A DNA stretch of 64,000 nt. It comes from Geminicoccaceae bacterium. Lineage in GTDB: Bacteria > Pseudomonadota > Alphaproteobacteria > Geminicoccales > Geminicoccaceae. The stretch lies in NCBI GenBank assembly GCA_020638465.1, contig JACKIM010000003.1, forward strand, positions 201,001 to 265,000. Reading direction: 5' to 3'. A program made the translations under genes and the position numbers. This document shows, piece after piece, positions 42,597 to 51,901 of this stretch (positions are counted from its first letter, which is position 1; each line of letters starts with the position of its first letter). The notes under the pieces were generated by a model. It worked only from the letters and a program-made list of their open reading frames with translations. It was not told where the DNA came from and did not search any database.

Positions 42597-44252
42597 TCAG
42601 AGACCGAGCGATTCCTTGTAGAGCGCGATCTGCTGCTCGCGCCCGATCTGGTCGGTGATCTTCTCCCAGGCCGCAGCAATGGCATCCGCGGTTTCCTGAG
42701 CTGATCCGTACTGACCGGCATAACCCTTGGCAAGTTCGTCCTCTGCCACCGAGTAATACTGGAAGATTCCGGGGATACGCGGCTCGATGGCGGCGTTGGG
42801 GTGATTGTAGCTGTCGAGGTTGGAACCGAGATAGTCCTCGATATAGGCGCGGTCGTAACCGGCAGCTTCCCACTCGTCGTACTGAAAGTGGGAATTGCGA
42901 TAAGGCTGGAAGCCGGAAGGGTAGGCCGACAGCCACAGCGACAGGTCCTTGCCGCCCAGATGCGCTGCCGCCGACCATGCGGCCTTCTTCTTTTGCTCGT
43001 CACCTTCGACCGTGGACATCACATAGACGCCCCAGCCGATATAGGCCATGTTCGGGGCCTCGTTGTAGGTCTGCTCCCACTCGCCGGTGTTCGAGTTGTA
43101 GACGTCGTCCGAGCCCGGCAGGATGCGGAAGGCGACCACGTCGCCAACCACCGAGCTGTCGGACGTGCGCGCATTCGAGCCGATATCGCCCCACCAGGAC
43201 AGCATCGAGCCGGTACCGGCGAGGAACTGCTGGAAGCCAGTCGTGCCGGGGTCGGCATTGATCTGGTCAGCCGGCTGGTCGGGCATGATGTCGAGCACGT
43301 CCTGAATGGCGCGGACGAAGGCCGGATTGTTGACCCTCGGTTTCATCGTTTCGGGGTCGAACAGCCAGGCCGGATCTCCCGGATATTTCGCATAGGCTGT
43401 CGCCCGACTCTCAAGAAAGTAAAAGCCGAAGCCGCCCCAGCCCTTGAGCGGGTCGAGGTAACCGTGCGCGGGCAGGCCGCTCAGCGGGTCGGTCTTGCCC
43501 GCGAGGAACTTGCTGATCTCCTGCACCTGCTGCCAGGTTCCGGGCGGCGCGAACTCGCCCTCGTGTCCTTCGGCCGCCCAGGCGTCCTTGAATTCCGGAT
43601 TGGCGAAATAGTCGGTGCGATAGGAGAAAGTATGGCAGTCGCCGTCAATGGAGATACGGTAGGTCTTGCCCTTCCATGTCCCTACGGGCGCCTTGAGGTA
43701 ATCGACATAATCATCCATGTCGATCAGCTCCTTGACCCAGTCGGGAACCTCCGAGGCAAGGCCGCGACCGCAGACATCACCTTCGAAGGGCGCCCCCATC
43801 TCGAGGATGTCGAAGTCGACTGTCCCCGTGGCGATGGACTGCTGCAGGCGCGCATTGTAATCGGCCTGGGCAAGGTCGATCCACTCGATCTTCGCGCCGG
43901 TATATTTCTCCCACGCCTTGAGCATGCCACGGAAGATCACATTGTGCTGATTCTGGTTGTTCAATCCCATGAACTTCAGCTCGACGCCGGCAAACTCGCC
44001 ATCCTCGACGGTTTGTCGAGTCCCGCCGAGACAAAGCTCGCCGACCTTCTGCCAGTCCGCGTCGGTGGGAGTCCCTGCCCCCACGCCGGGGATCTGGAGG
44101 ATCTGCGCGCGGATATCGTCCTGGGCACGTGCTGCGCGCCCGATACCGGTCGACCCGAGCAGGGCCAGGGCACTCGTGCTGGCCGTACCCTTGAGGACGC
44201 TGCGGCGGTTCAGGCCATTGCGCACCAGCATTTCGTAGATATCGGCTTTCAA
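42597..44252 (-). CDS. ABC transporter sugar-binding protein (family 1-like), Tat-exported
   Basis: A 551-residue binding protein with a Tat signal (NRRSVLKGTASTSALALLG) and Ala-rich cleavage region. The body reads VELKFMGLNNQNQHNVIFRGMLKAWEKYTGAKIEWIDLAQADYNARLQQSIATGTVDFDILEMG, the usual opening of family-1 extracellular binding proteins. It is longer than most. The start is TTG 44252, 7 bases after GGAGG. Its ligand is unknown; the divergent amidohydrolase suggests a sugar acid or lactone-forming sugar. Confidence 0.9.
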   Translation of the reverse strand: MKADIYEMLVRNGLNRRSVLKGTASTSALALLGSTGIGRAARAQDDIRAQILQIPGVGAGTPTDADWQKVGELCLGGTRQTVEDGEFAGVELKFMGLNNQNQHNVIFRGMLKAWEKYTGAKIEWIDLAQADYNARLQQSIATGTVDFDILEMGAPFEGDVCGRGLASEVPDWVKELIDMDDYVDYLKAPVGTWKGKTYRISIDGDCHTFSYRTDYFANPEFKDAWAAEGHEGEFAPPGTWQQVQEISKFLAGKTDPLSGLPAHGYLDPLKGWGGFGFYFLESRATAYAKYPGDPAWLFDPETMKPRVNNPAFVRAIQDVLDIMPDQPADQINADPGTTGFQQFLAGTGSMLSWWGDIGSNARTSDSSVVGDVVAFRILPGSDDVYNSNTGEWEQTYNEAPNMAYIGWGVYVMSTVEGDEQKKKAAWSAAAHLGGKDLSLWLSAYPSGFQPYRNSHFQYDEWEAAGYDRAYIEDYLGSNLDSYNHPNAAIEPRIPGIFQYYSVAEDELAKGYAGQYGSAQETADAIAAAWEKITDQIGREQQIALYKESLGL

Positions 44253-44595
44253 TTCTTGTCCTCCCGGATCAACACTGGCCCGTCACTTTACTGAAAGAGA
44301 ATGACGGGATGGATAGGATTTCCCGCTTGGGCACCTTGTGAGATGTCGACCGAGAGGCGAGATCCCTCAACCTTTCGGCCACACCCGACCAGCCTGCCAC
44401 CAAAGGCTTGCGACAAAAGTTAATGCATGCCCCGTCCGTGGTCCATCACGTTTGCGAAAGTTTTCGAACTGATGGATTTCAACGGTGGATTGGAGAGACG
44501 CGCCGCGCCGAAATCGTGAACCGGTTGCTAGGCAGGGAAGGCCACTCAATGTAGGATGTCGACAAAAGGGGAAGCGACCATGACAGGAGGAACCC
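44253..44595. promoter_or_regulatory. Divergent promoter region (sugar ABC operon / amidohydrolase)
   Basis: A 343-base gap without a gene, flanked by two divergent starts. A near-palindrome TTGCGAAAGTTTTCGAA (around 44452-44468) could be an operator. AGGAGG precedes the amidohydrolase ATG. No regulator gene is adjacent. Confidence 0.4.
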
Positions 44596-45456
44596 ATGCC
44601 GTCATTTCCGATCGTCGACAGTCATGTCCACCTCTACGATATCGCCCATCTGAGCTATCCTTGGCTTGCCAATGTGCCAAAGATCAACAAATCCCACGGG
44701 CTGGCAGAATTCGATGCGGCACGCGGTTCCGTCGAGGTCGACGGCATCGTGTTCGCTGAAGTGGCGGTGGCGCCGGGCCAGCATCTGGACGAAGCCGCCT
44801 GGGCTCAGGGCCTCGCCGACGGGGATGAGCGGATCAAGGGCATCGTCGCCCATGCGCCGCTGGAAAAGGGTACCGCGGTCGAGGATGATCTGATCGCTCT
44901 GAAGCGAAATGCGTCATTGCGGGGCATTCGCCGGTTGATCGAGGTCGAACTCGATCCACGGTTGTGCCTGGAACAGGACTTTCTCGATGCGCTGAACCTG
45001 CTGCCGCACCACGGCCTTGTGTTCGACATTTGTGTCAAGCACTGGTGCCTGAGCTTCGCCCTGGAACTGGCACATCGGTGTCCCGATGTCTCGTTCGTGA
45101 TCGACCATGCGGGGAAGCCCGGCATCAAGCACGGAATGTGGGAGCCGTGGAAGGAGCAGATGAAGGAACTGGCGCGGATGCCGAACGTGGTATGCAAGCT
45201 TTCCGGCATGATCACCGAGGCCGATCACGACAAGTGGACGAAGGATGACGTCAAGCCCTATGTCGCCCATATCATCGATTGCTTCGGTTTCGGCCGTCTC
45301 ATGTACGGAAGTGACTGGACGGTTGCCGAACTCACCCATGCCTATCCCGACTGGGTAGCCCTGATCGACGAGGTCATCGTCGGTTCGAGCGAGTCCGAGC
45401 AGCGTCAACTCTACCGCGATACCGCGATCCGCACCTATCACCTGCAGGCCATTTGA
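44596..45456 (+). CDS. Amidohydrolase family 2 (L-fuconolactonase-like)
   Basis: A 286-residue TIM-barrel hydrolase with the metal-binding start VDSHVHLYD (HxH), KHWCLSF, FVIDHAGKPG and LMYGSDWTVAE (Asp). This is the arrangement of the fuconolactonase/2-pyrone-4,6-dicarboxylate lactonase group, which opens sugar lactones. AGGAGG precedes the ATG by 6 bases. It is divergent from the sugar ABC operon and would hydrolyse a lactone formed after sugar oxidation. A 12-bp hairpin follows. Confidence 0.87.
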   Translation: MPSFPIVDSHVHLYDIAHLSYPWLANVPKINKSHGLAEFDAARGSVEVDGIVFAEVAVAPGQHLDEAAWAQGLADGDERIKGIVAHAPLEKGTAVEDDLIALKRNASLRGIRRLIEVELDPRLCLEQDFLDALNLLPHHGLVFDICVKHWCLSFALELAHRCPDVSFVIDHAGKPGIKHGMWEPWKEQMKELARMPNVVCKLSGMITEADHDKWTKDDVKPYVAHIIDCFGFGRLMYGSDWTVAELTHAYPDWVALIDEVIVGSSESEQRQLYRDTAIRTYHLQAI

Positions 45457-45470
45457 CAGTATGTCGATGA

Positions 45471-45512
45471 CGAAAGGCCGATAGCCGTGACGCGGCCGCC
45501 ATCGGCCTTTCG
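45471..45512. terminator. Bidirectional hairpin between convergent genes
   Basis: CGAAAGGCCGAT (45471-45482) and ATCGGCCTTTCG (45501-45512) form a perfect 12-bp stem with an 18-base loop. It lies between the amidohydrolase stop (45456) and the isomerase stop (45537), so it can serve both transcripts. Confidence 0.65.
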
Positions 45513-45536
45513 CCGGTCGGCTGGCAAGCCATGGAT

Positions 45537-46361
45537 TCAACAGCAGGTCTGGTGGCGTTCGATGCAGGTGGAGAGGACATCGTCGATGTCGCGCTTCCAC
45601 CAGTTGTCCTTGGAGAAGATCTCCACTTCGTGAAAGCCGTCAAAGCCCTGGGCTTCAACCTTGCGGCGGATGGGTGGAATGTCGATGACACCATCGCCCA
45701 TCATGCCGCGGTCGAGCAGCATGTCGCTGGTGGTGCGCAGCCAGTCGCAGATGTGGAAAGCGTGCAGGCGCGCCTTGCCCGCCCGTTCGATCTGGGTGTC
45801 GAGCTGCGGGTCCCACCACACATGGTAGACGTCGCAGGCCACACCGACATCGCCGCCGACGTCGTCGCAGATGTCGAGCGCATGGGCCATGGTGTTCACC
45901 ACTGCGCGGTCGGCGCAATACATCGGATGGAGCGGTTCGATGGCCAGTTTCACACCGGCATCCTGCGCACGTTCGTTCAACCAGGCGATACCGTCGCGAA
46001 CCTGCGTCCTCGCACCGATGAGGTCCTTCGACCCTTCGGGAATGCCGCCCACCACCAGCACGAGGCAGGCTGCATCCAGTTCCGCCGCCTCCTCGACCGC
46101 GCGGACATTGTCCTCGAGATTGGCCTCATAGGCCGCCTTGTCGGCAGTGGGGAACATGCCGCCGCGACAGACGCCGGAAACCTTCAGGCCGAGATCGCGG
46201 ATGCGCTTGGAGGTCTCCTTGAGCCCGATCGAGGCAATCTGGTCGCGCCAGGGGGCCACCGCCGGGATGCCGTGGCGGGCGACCGCATCGAGGATTTCCC
46301 CGATCTCGTAGCGGGCGCGGACCGTGGCGAGGTTGATCGAGAGCTGCGAGGTTTCGGGCAT
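45537..46361 (-). CDS. Sugar phosphate isomerase/epimerase family (TIM barrel)
   Basis: This protein of about 274 residues is of the IolE/xylose-isomerase-like family. Segments include AVAPWRDQIASIGLKETSKRIRDLG, VKLAIEPLHPMY (metal Glu), VGVACDVYHVWWDPQL (Asp and His), HAFHICDWL and FHEVEIFS (final metal Glu). It would isomerise or dehydrate a keto-sugar or inosose-like compound. It is the last gene of the nine-gene operon. The start is GTG 46364 or ATG 46361; both overlap the DUF993 stop. Confidence 0.87.
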   Translation of the reverse strand: MPETSQLSINLATVRARYEIGEILDAVARHGIPAVAPWRDQIASIGLKETSKRIRDLGLKVSGVCRGGMFPTADKAAYEANLEDNVRAVEEAAELDAACLVLVVGGIPEGSKDLIGARTQVRDGIAWLNERAQDAGVKLAIEPLHPMYCADRAVVNTMAHALDICDDVGGDVGVACDVYHVWWDPQLDTQIERAGKARLHAFHICDWLRTTSDMLLDRGMMGDGVIDIPPIRRKVEAQGFDGFHEVEIFSKDNWWKRDIDDVLSTCIERHQTCC

Positions 46362-47518
46362 CACGCGACCCCGCGAATCTGCATGGCGAGGTTCATGCGC
46401 CGTGCCGCAAACTCGGGATCGGCGAGCAGGCCGGCCTTGTCGGCAAGACGGAAGAGCTCGGCCAGATGCTGCGTCGAGCGGGTCGATTCCTGACCGCCGA
46501 CCATGGTGAAGTGGCTCTGGTGACCGTTGAGCCAGGCAAGGAACACGACGCCGGTCTTGTAGAAGCGGGTCGGCGCCTTGAAGATATGGCGTGAAAGCGG
46601 AACGGTCGGTTCCAGCAGCGTATTGAAGCGCTCGCTGTTGCCGGCCGCCAGATGTTTGAGCGCGGAATTCGCCGCCGGGGCGATGGCGTCGAAGATGCCG
46701 AGCAGCGCGTCGGAATGGCCCTCTTCGTCACCCTCGATCAGTTCGGCATAGTTGAAATCGTCACCGGTATACATGCGGATACCCTCCGGCAGACGCCGGC
46801 GCATGGTGATTTCCGCTTCACTGGAGAGCAGCGAGATCTTGATGCCGTCGATCTTCGCGGCGTTCTCGCGCAGCATGGCAAGGCAGGTATCCATGGCGGT
46901 GGCGATATCGGTGGAACCCCAGTAGCCTTCGAGCGCGGGGTCGAACATGTCGCCGAGCCAGTGGATGATGACCGGCTCCTTCGCCTGCGAGAGCACGTCG
47001 CTGTAGACGCGGATGTAATCCTCGCCCGGACGCTTGCCCGCGGCAAGGGCGCGGCTCGCCATGAGGATGACCCGTCCGCCGACGCCTTCGACCGCTTCGA
47101 GCTGTTCGAGATAGGCATCCCTGATCGCACCGGGTGTCATGTCGGGCGAGGGGGCCACATGATCGGTGCCCACGCCGGAATAGACCTTCGCACCCTCGAC
47201 GGCCGCCGCTTCCTTCACACTTCGGCGGATGAGATCAAGCGCGTGTTCCCATGACAGGCCCATGCCGCGCTGGGCGGTGTCCATCGCCTCGGCGATGGCG
47301 AAGCCGTGGCGCCAGAGATGGTGGCGATAGGCCATGGTCGCGTCCCAGTCGATGGCGGGCTCGAGCCACGGATCGACCTCGGCGAACGGATCGGCGACGA
47401 CATGCGCCGCCGCAAAGGCGATGCGGTTCCATGCGACATCGGGTGCGGAAAAATCACCCGGCCCGCCGAGCCTGTAGCTTTCGATGCGATTGCCGTTCGG
47501 CAATTTCACTTCGGTCAT
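46361..47518 (-). CDS. DUF993 family protein, DHDPS-like aldolase fold
   Basis: A 385-residue protein that matches DUF993, annotated in databases as dihydrodipicolinate-synthase-like. The sequence keeps the lysine that forms the Schiff base in DHDPS-type aldolases: K227 in AKIDGIKISLLSSEAE, followed by MYTGDDFNYAELI, a DHDPS-like substrate-loop region. So a class I retro-aldol reaction on a keto-sugar acid or similar substrate is a reasonable inference; no activity is assigned to the family that I can name. It lies between a Gfo/Idh/MocA dehydrogenase and a TIM isomerase with 0-3 base gaps or overlaps. Confidence 0.85.
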   Translation of the reverse strand: MTEVKLPNGNRIESYRLGGPGDFSAPDVAWNRIAFAAAHVVADPFAEVDPWLEPAIDWDATMAYRHHLWRHGFAIAEAMDTAQRGMGLSWEHALDLIRRSVKEAAAVEGAKVYSGVGTDHVAPSPDMTPGAIRDAYLEQLEAVEGVGGRVILMASRALAAGKRPGEDYIRVYSDVLSQAKEPVIIHWLGDMFDPALEGYWGSTDIATAMDTCLAMLRENAAKIDGIKISLLSSEAEITMRRRLPEGIRMYTGDDFNYAELIEGDEEGHSDALLGIFDAIAPAANSALKHLAAGNSERFNTLLEPTVPLSRHIFKAPTRFYKTGVVFLAWLNGHQSHFTMVGGQESTRSTQHLAELFRLADKAGLLADPEFAARRMNLAMQIRGVA

Positions 47519-47521
47519 TGC

Positions 47522-48673
47522 TCAGCCCTCAAGTTTCGGGACATCGAGCCAGCGGCGCTCGGCCCAGCTCTTGAGCCCCAACTCGGCAAGCTGCACCCCG
47601 CGCGCGCCCGCCATCAGGTCGTAGCGCCATTCGCCGCCCTCGAAGAGATGGCGGATATACATTTCCCACTGGGCGCGGAAACCGTTGGGATAGTCCTGCA
47701 CGTCGGGAACCGTTTCCCAGGTTTCGAAAAAGTCGATGCTGTTGGGCAGGTCGGGGCTCCACACCGGCTTGGGCGTGTTGACCCGGTGCTGGCTGACACA
47801 GGAGAACAGTCCGGCCACCGCCGAACCGTGGGTGCCGTCGACATGGAAGGTGACGAGATCGTCGCGGCGCACGCGCGTGCACCATGATGAATTGATCTGG
47901 ATGACCGTTCCGTCGACGAGCTCGAAAGTGGCATAGGCGGCGTCGTCAGCATCGGCCTTGTAGGTCTTGCCGTTCTCGTCGACGCGCTCGGGAATGTGTG
48001 TCACGCCGAGACAGGAAAGCGACTTGATGTCGCCGAACAGATTGTCGATGACATAGCGCCAGTGGCAGAGCATGTCGAGGATGATGCCGCCGCCATCGGC
48101 CTTGCGGTAGTTCCATGACGGCCGCTGCGCCTCGCGCCAGTCACCCTCGAATACCCAGTAGCCGAACTCGCCGCGCACCGACAGGATGCGGCCGAAAAAG
48201 CCGCTGTCGATCAGACCCTTGAGCTTGACCAGACCGGGCAGGAAGAGCTTGTCCTGAACCACACCGTTGCGCACGCCGCGCTCGCGGGCGAGCTTTGCAA
48301 TCGCGAGCGCGTCTTCGAGATTGTCGGCTGTGGGCTTCTCGCAATAGATGTCCTTGCCGGCATTGATGGCGCGTTCCAGCAGCCCGCAGCGCATCTGCGT
48401 CGTGCCGGCGTCGAAGAACAGCGTGTCGCGTTCGTCGGCGAGGCAGGCGTCGAGATCGGAGGACCAGCGTTCGATGCCGTGCGCCTTCGCCAGGGCCTCG
48501 ATCTTGGCGGGATTGCGGCCGACGATGATGGGATCCGGCATCACCCGGTCCCCGTTGGAGAGTCTGACGCCGCCATCCTTCATGATGGCCAGGATCGAGC
48601 GGACGAAATGCTGGTTGAAGCCCATGCGTCCGGTGACGCCGTGCATGATCAGGCCCAGTCGTTGTGAGGCCAT
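47522..48673 (-). CDS. Gfo/Idh/MocA family oxidoreductase
   Basis: A 383-residue NAD(P)-dependent dehydrogenase with an atypical Rossmann start (LIMHGVTGRMGFNQHFVRSI), the cofactor/substrate motif YCEKPTADNLEDAL and the catalytic-side segment GGGIILDMLCHWRYVIDNL. The family oxidises hydroxyls on sugars or inositols. It is the fifth gene before the end of the TetR-linked operon, 30 bases downstream of the ATPase and 3 bases before DUF993. Confidence 0.88.
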   Translation of the reverse strand: MASQRLGLIMHGVTGRMGFNQHFVRSILAIMKDGGVRLSNGDRVMPDPIIVGRNPAKIEALAKAHGIERWSSDLDACLADERDTLFFDAGTTQMRCGLLERAINAGKDIYCEKPTADNLEDALAIAKLARERGVRNGVVQDKLFLPGLVKLKGLIDSGFFGRILSVRGEFGYWVFEGDWREAQRPSWNYRKADGGGIILDMLCHWRYVIDNLFGDIKSLSCLGVTHIPERVDENGKTYKADADDAAYATFELVDGTVIQINSSWCTRVRRDDLVTFHVDGTHGSAVAGLFSCVSQHRVNTPKPVWSPDLPNSIDFFETWETVPDVQDYPNGFRAQWEMYIRHLFEGGEWRYDLMAGARGVQLAELGLKSWAERRWLDVPKLEG

Positions 48674-48703
48674 GGTCGTTTCCCTTCTGTCTTTGTCGGT
48701 AGC

Positions 48704-49789
48704 TCAGGCGTGCCGGATTACTTTTTCATCGGCGCCGAAGATGTGGAACTTGTTCGAGTCAATCGCCAGATCGAGACGCTCGCCGACGTTCAGGGCAGCC
48801 TGCCCCTTGATCTCGGCGGTCAAGGTTCCTCCGTTCGGCAGGGTGATGTAGACATAGGTCTCACCACCGAGTTGTTCGGCAATCTGCACATCGCCGGTGA
48901 GAACGCCCTGACCCGGAGCGACCGGCACCAGGTCCTCGGGACGGATGCCCACGGTGACCGCGGTTCCCGTGGCAGGCGGTGCAGGGAAATCGGTCTGCAG
49001 GGAACTCCCGCCTTCCAGATCGACTGTCGCATGACTCCCGTCGACCGAGCCGATGCGGCCCTGCAGGAAATTCATTCGCGGCGATCCCAGAAAACCGGCG
49101 ACAAAGATGTTGTTCGGCCGGTTGTACAGCTCCAGCGGTGTACCAACCTGCTCGACAATACCCTTGCGCAGCACCACGATACGGTCAGCCAACGTCATGG
49201 CCTCGACCTGATCGTGGGTGACAAAGATCATGGTCGTACCGAGGCGGCGATGCAGCTTGTTGATCTCGACGCGCATCTGCATGCGCAGTTCGGCGTCAAG
49301 ATTCGACAAGGGCTCGTCGAACAGGAAGATGTGCGGCTCGCGGACGATGGCCCTGCCGATGGCGACACGCTGCCGCTGGCCGCCGGAGAGCTGGCCCGGC
49401 TTGCGGTCGAGCAACTCGTTGATCTGCAGGATTTCCGCGGCCTGGGTCACGCGCTTGGTTATTTCCGCCTTGGGCGTCTTGACGGTTTCCAGACCGAAGG
49501 CGAGGTTCTTTCGCACCGTCATGTGCGGGTAGAGTGCGTAAGACTGGAACACCATGGCCAGTCCCCGGGCCGCCGCCGGTACCTCATTGACGACCTTGTC
49601 GGCGATCGCAATCTCGCCACCTGAAATCGGTTCAAGCCCGGCGATCATCCGCAGGAGAGTCGATTTGCCACAGCCTGAAGGGCCGACAAAGACGATGAAC
49701 TCGCCTTGCTCGATCGACAGGTCGACGCCGTGGATCACCTGAACCGGGCCGAAGCTCTTTTTCACGTTTCTCAGTTCGAGATCAGCCAT
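48704..49789 (-). CDS. Carbohydrate ABC transporter ATPase (UgpC/MalK-like)
   Basis: This 361-residue ATPase has Walker A GPSGCGKST, signature LSGGQRQRVAIGRAIVREP, Walker B IFLFDEPLSNLDAELR and switch His in FVTHDQVEA. A C-terminal MalK-type regulatory domain (VTVGIRPEDLVPV, YVYITLPNGGTLTAEIKG) follows. It energises the MalF/MalG-like permeases of the same operon (51.9-53.7 kb) and could also serve the ATPase-less importer at 40.5-44.3 kb, as UgpC/MsmK-type ATPases do. Its start overlaps the end of the Gfo/Idh/MocA gene before it by 8 bases. Confidence 0.92.
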   Translation of the reverse strand: MADLELRNVKKSFGPVQVIHGVDLSIEQGEFIVFVGPSGCGKSTLLRMIAGLEPISGGEIAIADKVVNEVPAAARGLAMVFQSYALYPHMTVRKNLAFGLETVKTPKAEITKRVTQAAEILQINELLDRKPGQLSGGQRQRVAIGRAIVREPHIFLFDEPLSNLDAELRMQMRVEINKLHRRLGTTMIFVTHDQVEAMTLADRIVVLRKGIVEQVGTPLELYNRPNNIFVAGFLGSPRMNFLQGRIGSVDGSHATVDLEGGSSLQTDFPAPPATGTAVTVGIRPEDLVPVAPGQGVLTGDVQIAEQLGGETYVYITLPNGGTLTAEIKGQAALNVGERLDLAIDSNKFHIFGADEKVIRHA

Positions 49790-50870
49790 GGACGTCGTCT
49801 CCCCTCATGATGTCCGCCCAGCCCCGATAGAACGGATGATTGACCGAAATGGGCAGCTTGACGGTCTCGCCTCCGCTCACCGAAGCATAGATCGCGGTCG
49901 AGAGCTCGATCGAGCGCCGGGCATCGGCCAGCGTCACCGGCGGTTTCCCGCCCCGGGTGATGGCCTGATGCAGACGATGGAACTGGCCGACAAAGCGCTC
50001 GGGTAGCGGTTCGAAATCGGCGAGTGCGGCCTCGATGCGGTCGGCTGCCTGCGCATCGTCGTTGGGGAAGGTCCACGGATCGTGACCGGGATTATAGGGA
50101 GAACGTCCGCTTTCGGCACACAGATCGCGAAAGCAGAATCGCAGCCTCGACATCTCGTCGCGCGATCCCAGCGTCACCGAGGACGAGGCCATCGCCCCGT
50201 TTTCGAATTCGAGCGAAATGATACCCATATCCTCGGTCTCGTTTCCATTCAGTCGGCGCGAACTGCGCGCATGGACGGAACTCACCGGCCCGAGAACTTC
50301 ACAGAGCAGGTCATGGATATGGATGGCATGGGTGGTGAAGCAACCGCCGAGCTCTCCGGCCCAGGTGCCGCGCCAGGGGCCGGCCTTGTAATAGTCGCCG
50401 GAGCGGTACCAGTGGGTCTCGGCAGTTGCCACCGAAGGAGGACCGGCCACACCCTTGGCAATAAGATGATGAAGCTTCTGGATGCCGTGCCCGAAGCGAT
50501 ACTGGAAGATGGGATGAACCGTGCGTCCGCTGCTGCGCGACAGGTCGGCAAGCTCGTCGATTTCGGCCAGCGAACTTGCCACGGGTTTTTCGACGACGAC
50601 GTCGTGCCCGGCCTTCATGGCCTCACGGGCCTGCTCGAAATGCAGGCCCGACGGGGTGCAGATATCGACGAGGTCGAGATCCCGGGAAAGCGTCTGGTCG
50701 AGCCCGGTATCAACTTCGGCGATCCCGTGCTGGTCGGCAACCTTGCGACCACGGGCATGGTCGAGATCGCACAGGGCAACGACATCATACATGTCTGGCA
50801 GGGCACGATAGGCCTCGATGTGGCTGCCGCCGATGCCCGAACCGACGACGGCGACCCTGAGCCGCTTCAT
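49782..50870 (-). CDS. Gfo/Idh/MocA family oxidoreductase
   Basis: A 362-residue dehydrogenase with Rossmann motif VAVVGSGIGGSHIEAYRAL, the EKPV motif in DVVVEKPVASSLAEID and GGCFTTHAIHIHDLLCEV with the catalytic His. Its ATG overlaps the TGA of the preceding Gfo/Idh/MocA gene (ATGA), which decides the start; an upstream open frame is not protein-like. It is one of three such enzymes in the operon and may act on a different carbon of the same substrate. Confidence 0.9.
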   Translation of the reverse strand: MKRLRVAVVGSGIGGSHIEAYRALPDMYDVVALCDLDHARGRKVADQHGIAEVDTGLDQTLSRDLDLVDICTPSGLHFEQAREAMKAGHDVVVEKPVASSLAEIDELADLSRSSGRTVHPIFQYRFGHGIQKLHHLIAKGVAGPPSVATAETHWYRSGDYYKAGPWRGTWAGELGGCFTTHAIHIHDLLCEVLGPVSSVHARSSRRLNGNETEDMGIISLEFENGAMASSSVTLGSRDEMSRLRFCFRDLCAESGRSPYNPGHDPWTFPNDDAQAADRIEAALADFEPLPERFVGQFHRLHQAITRGGKPPVTLADARRSIELSTAIYASVSGGETVKLPISVNHPFYRGWADIMRGDDVHG

Positions 50871-51892
50871 GCCGGCCGCCCTCCGCCGATACGCACCGCC
50901 TTTTCGTGTGCTTCCAGCGCAAGCTGCATCGCGAAGAAGCAATGATCCTGCGGCATGGCGGTAGCCGTACGATTGAGGATGTCGTCGCGCAGTCTCGGAC
51001 CGTAGGTCAGCTCGGTCGACGAACAGTCGATGTAGCGGGTCCCCTTTGTGTCGGTCAGGAACAGGTGATCGCCACCGGGCCGACCCTCGATATCCATGTA
51101 CTTGCGCAGTTCGATGGTTCCCTCGGTGCCGACCACAAAGAGGCGCCCGTCACCCCATGTCGGCGCACCCCTGGGCGTGAACCAGTCGACCCTGATGAAG
51201 CCCGTCACCCCTTCCGCGGCGACGACGGCATGGCCATAGTCGAGAAAGTCGGGATGCTCGGGGTTGTCGAAATTGGTCTCCACACTGTGCAGGATCGTCG
51301 CATCCTTGCATCCGGTGATGCTCAGGAACTGCTCGAACTGGTGCGAGGCGATGTCGGTGAGGATCGAACCGTTGCGTCTTCTGTCCCAGAACCAGTCCGG
51401 CCTCGCATAGTTGCCGATGCGGTGCGGGCCCAGCCCGGTCGTCTGGATGACCCGGCCGATCGCTCCCTCGCGAACCATGCCGATCGCGGTCTGGGTCGCT
51501 TTTTGCTGGTAGTGCTCGGAATAGCAGATCGATACGATCTGCCCGGTCTCGGCCTGGGCTGCCCGCAGTTCGGCCAGTTGTTCCTTGGTCGTGCAGCCGG
51601 GCTTGTCGAGCATCACGTCCTTGCCGGCGCGCATGGCCCGGACGGCTATGGGTGTCCGGTCGTATGGAATGGCCGCACTGACGACAAGGCGGATGGAGGG
51701 ATCCTCCAGGATAGCCCGCTCATCCTTCACCCGCATGGCCTGCGGATAGCGTTCGGCAAAGGGTACGGCCAGCTCGTCTTCGATCGCGAAGAACCGGGTA
51801 AAGTGGCAGCCTGCATCGACCATGGCCTTGATCTGATCGTCGATGTGGCCGTGATTGATGCCGATAACGGCAAAATTGAATGTTTCAGTCAT
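50867..51892 (-). CDS. Gfo/Idh/MocA family oxidoreductase
   Basis: A 341-residue dehydrogenase with start FNFAVIGINHGHIDDQIKAMV and cofactor motif VMLDKPGCTTKEQLAEL, where DKP replaces the usual EKP. The GSILTDIASHQFEQFLSITGC segment holds the His at the active site. It belongs to the Gfo/Idh/MocA family but to a branch different from the other two in this operon. It is coupled by ATGA to the next gene and lies 9 bases after the MalG-like permease. Confidence 0.88.
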   Translation of the reverse strand: MTETFNFAVIGINHGHIDDQIKAMVDAGCHFTRFFAIEDELAVPFAERYPQAMRVKDERAILEDPSIRLVVSAAIPYDRTPIAVRAMRAGKDVMLDKPGCTTKEQLAELRAAQAETGQIVSICYSEHYQQKATQTAIGMVREGAIGRVIQTTGLGPHRIGNYARPDWFWDRRRNGSILTDIASHQFEQFLSITGCKDATILHSVETNFDNPEHPDFLDYGHAVVAAEGVTGFIRVDWFTPRGAPTWGDGRLFVVGTEGTIELRKYMDIEGRPGGDHLFLTDTKGTRYIDCSSTELTYGPRLRDDILNRTATAMPQDHCFFAMQLALEAHEKAVRIGGGRPA

Positions 51893-51901
51893 GATGGATC
51901 A

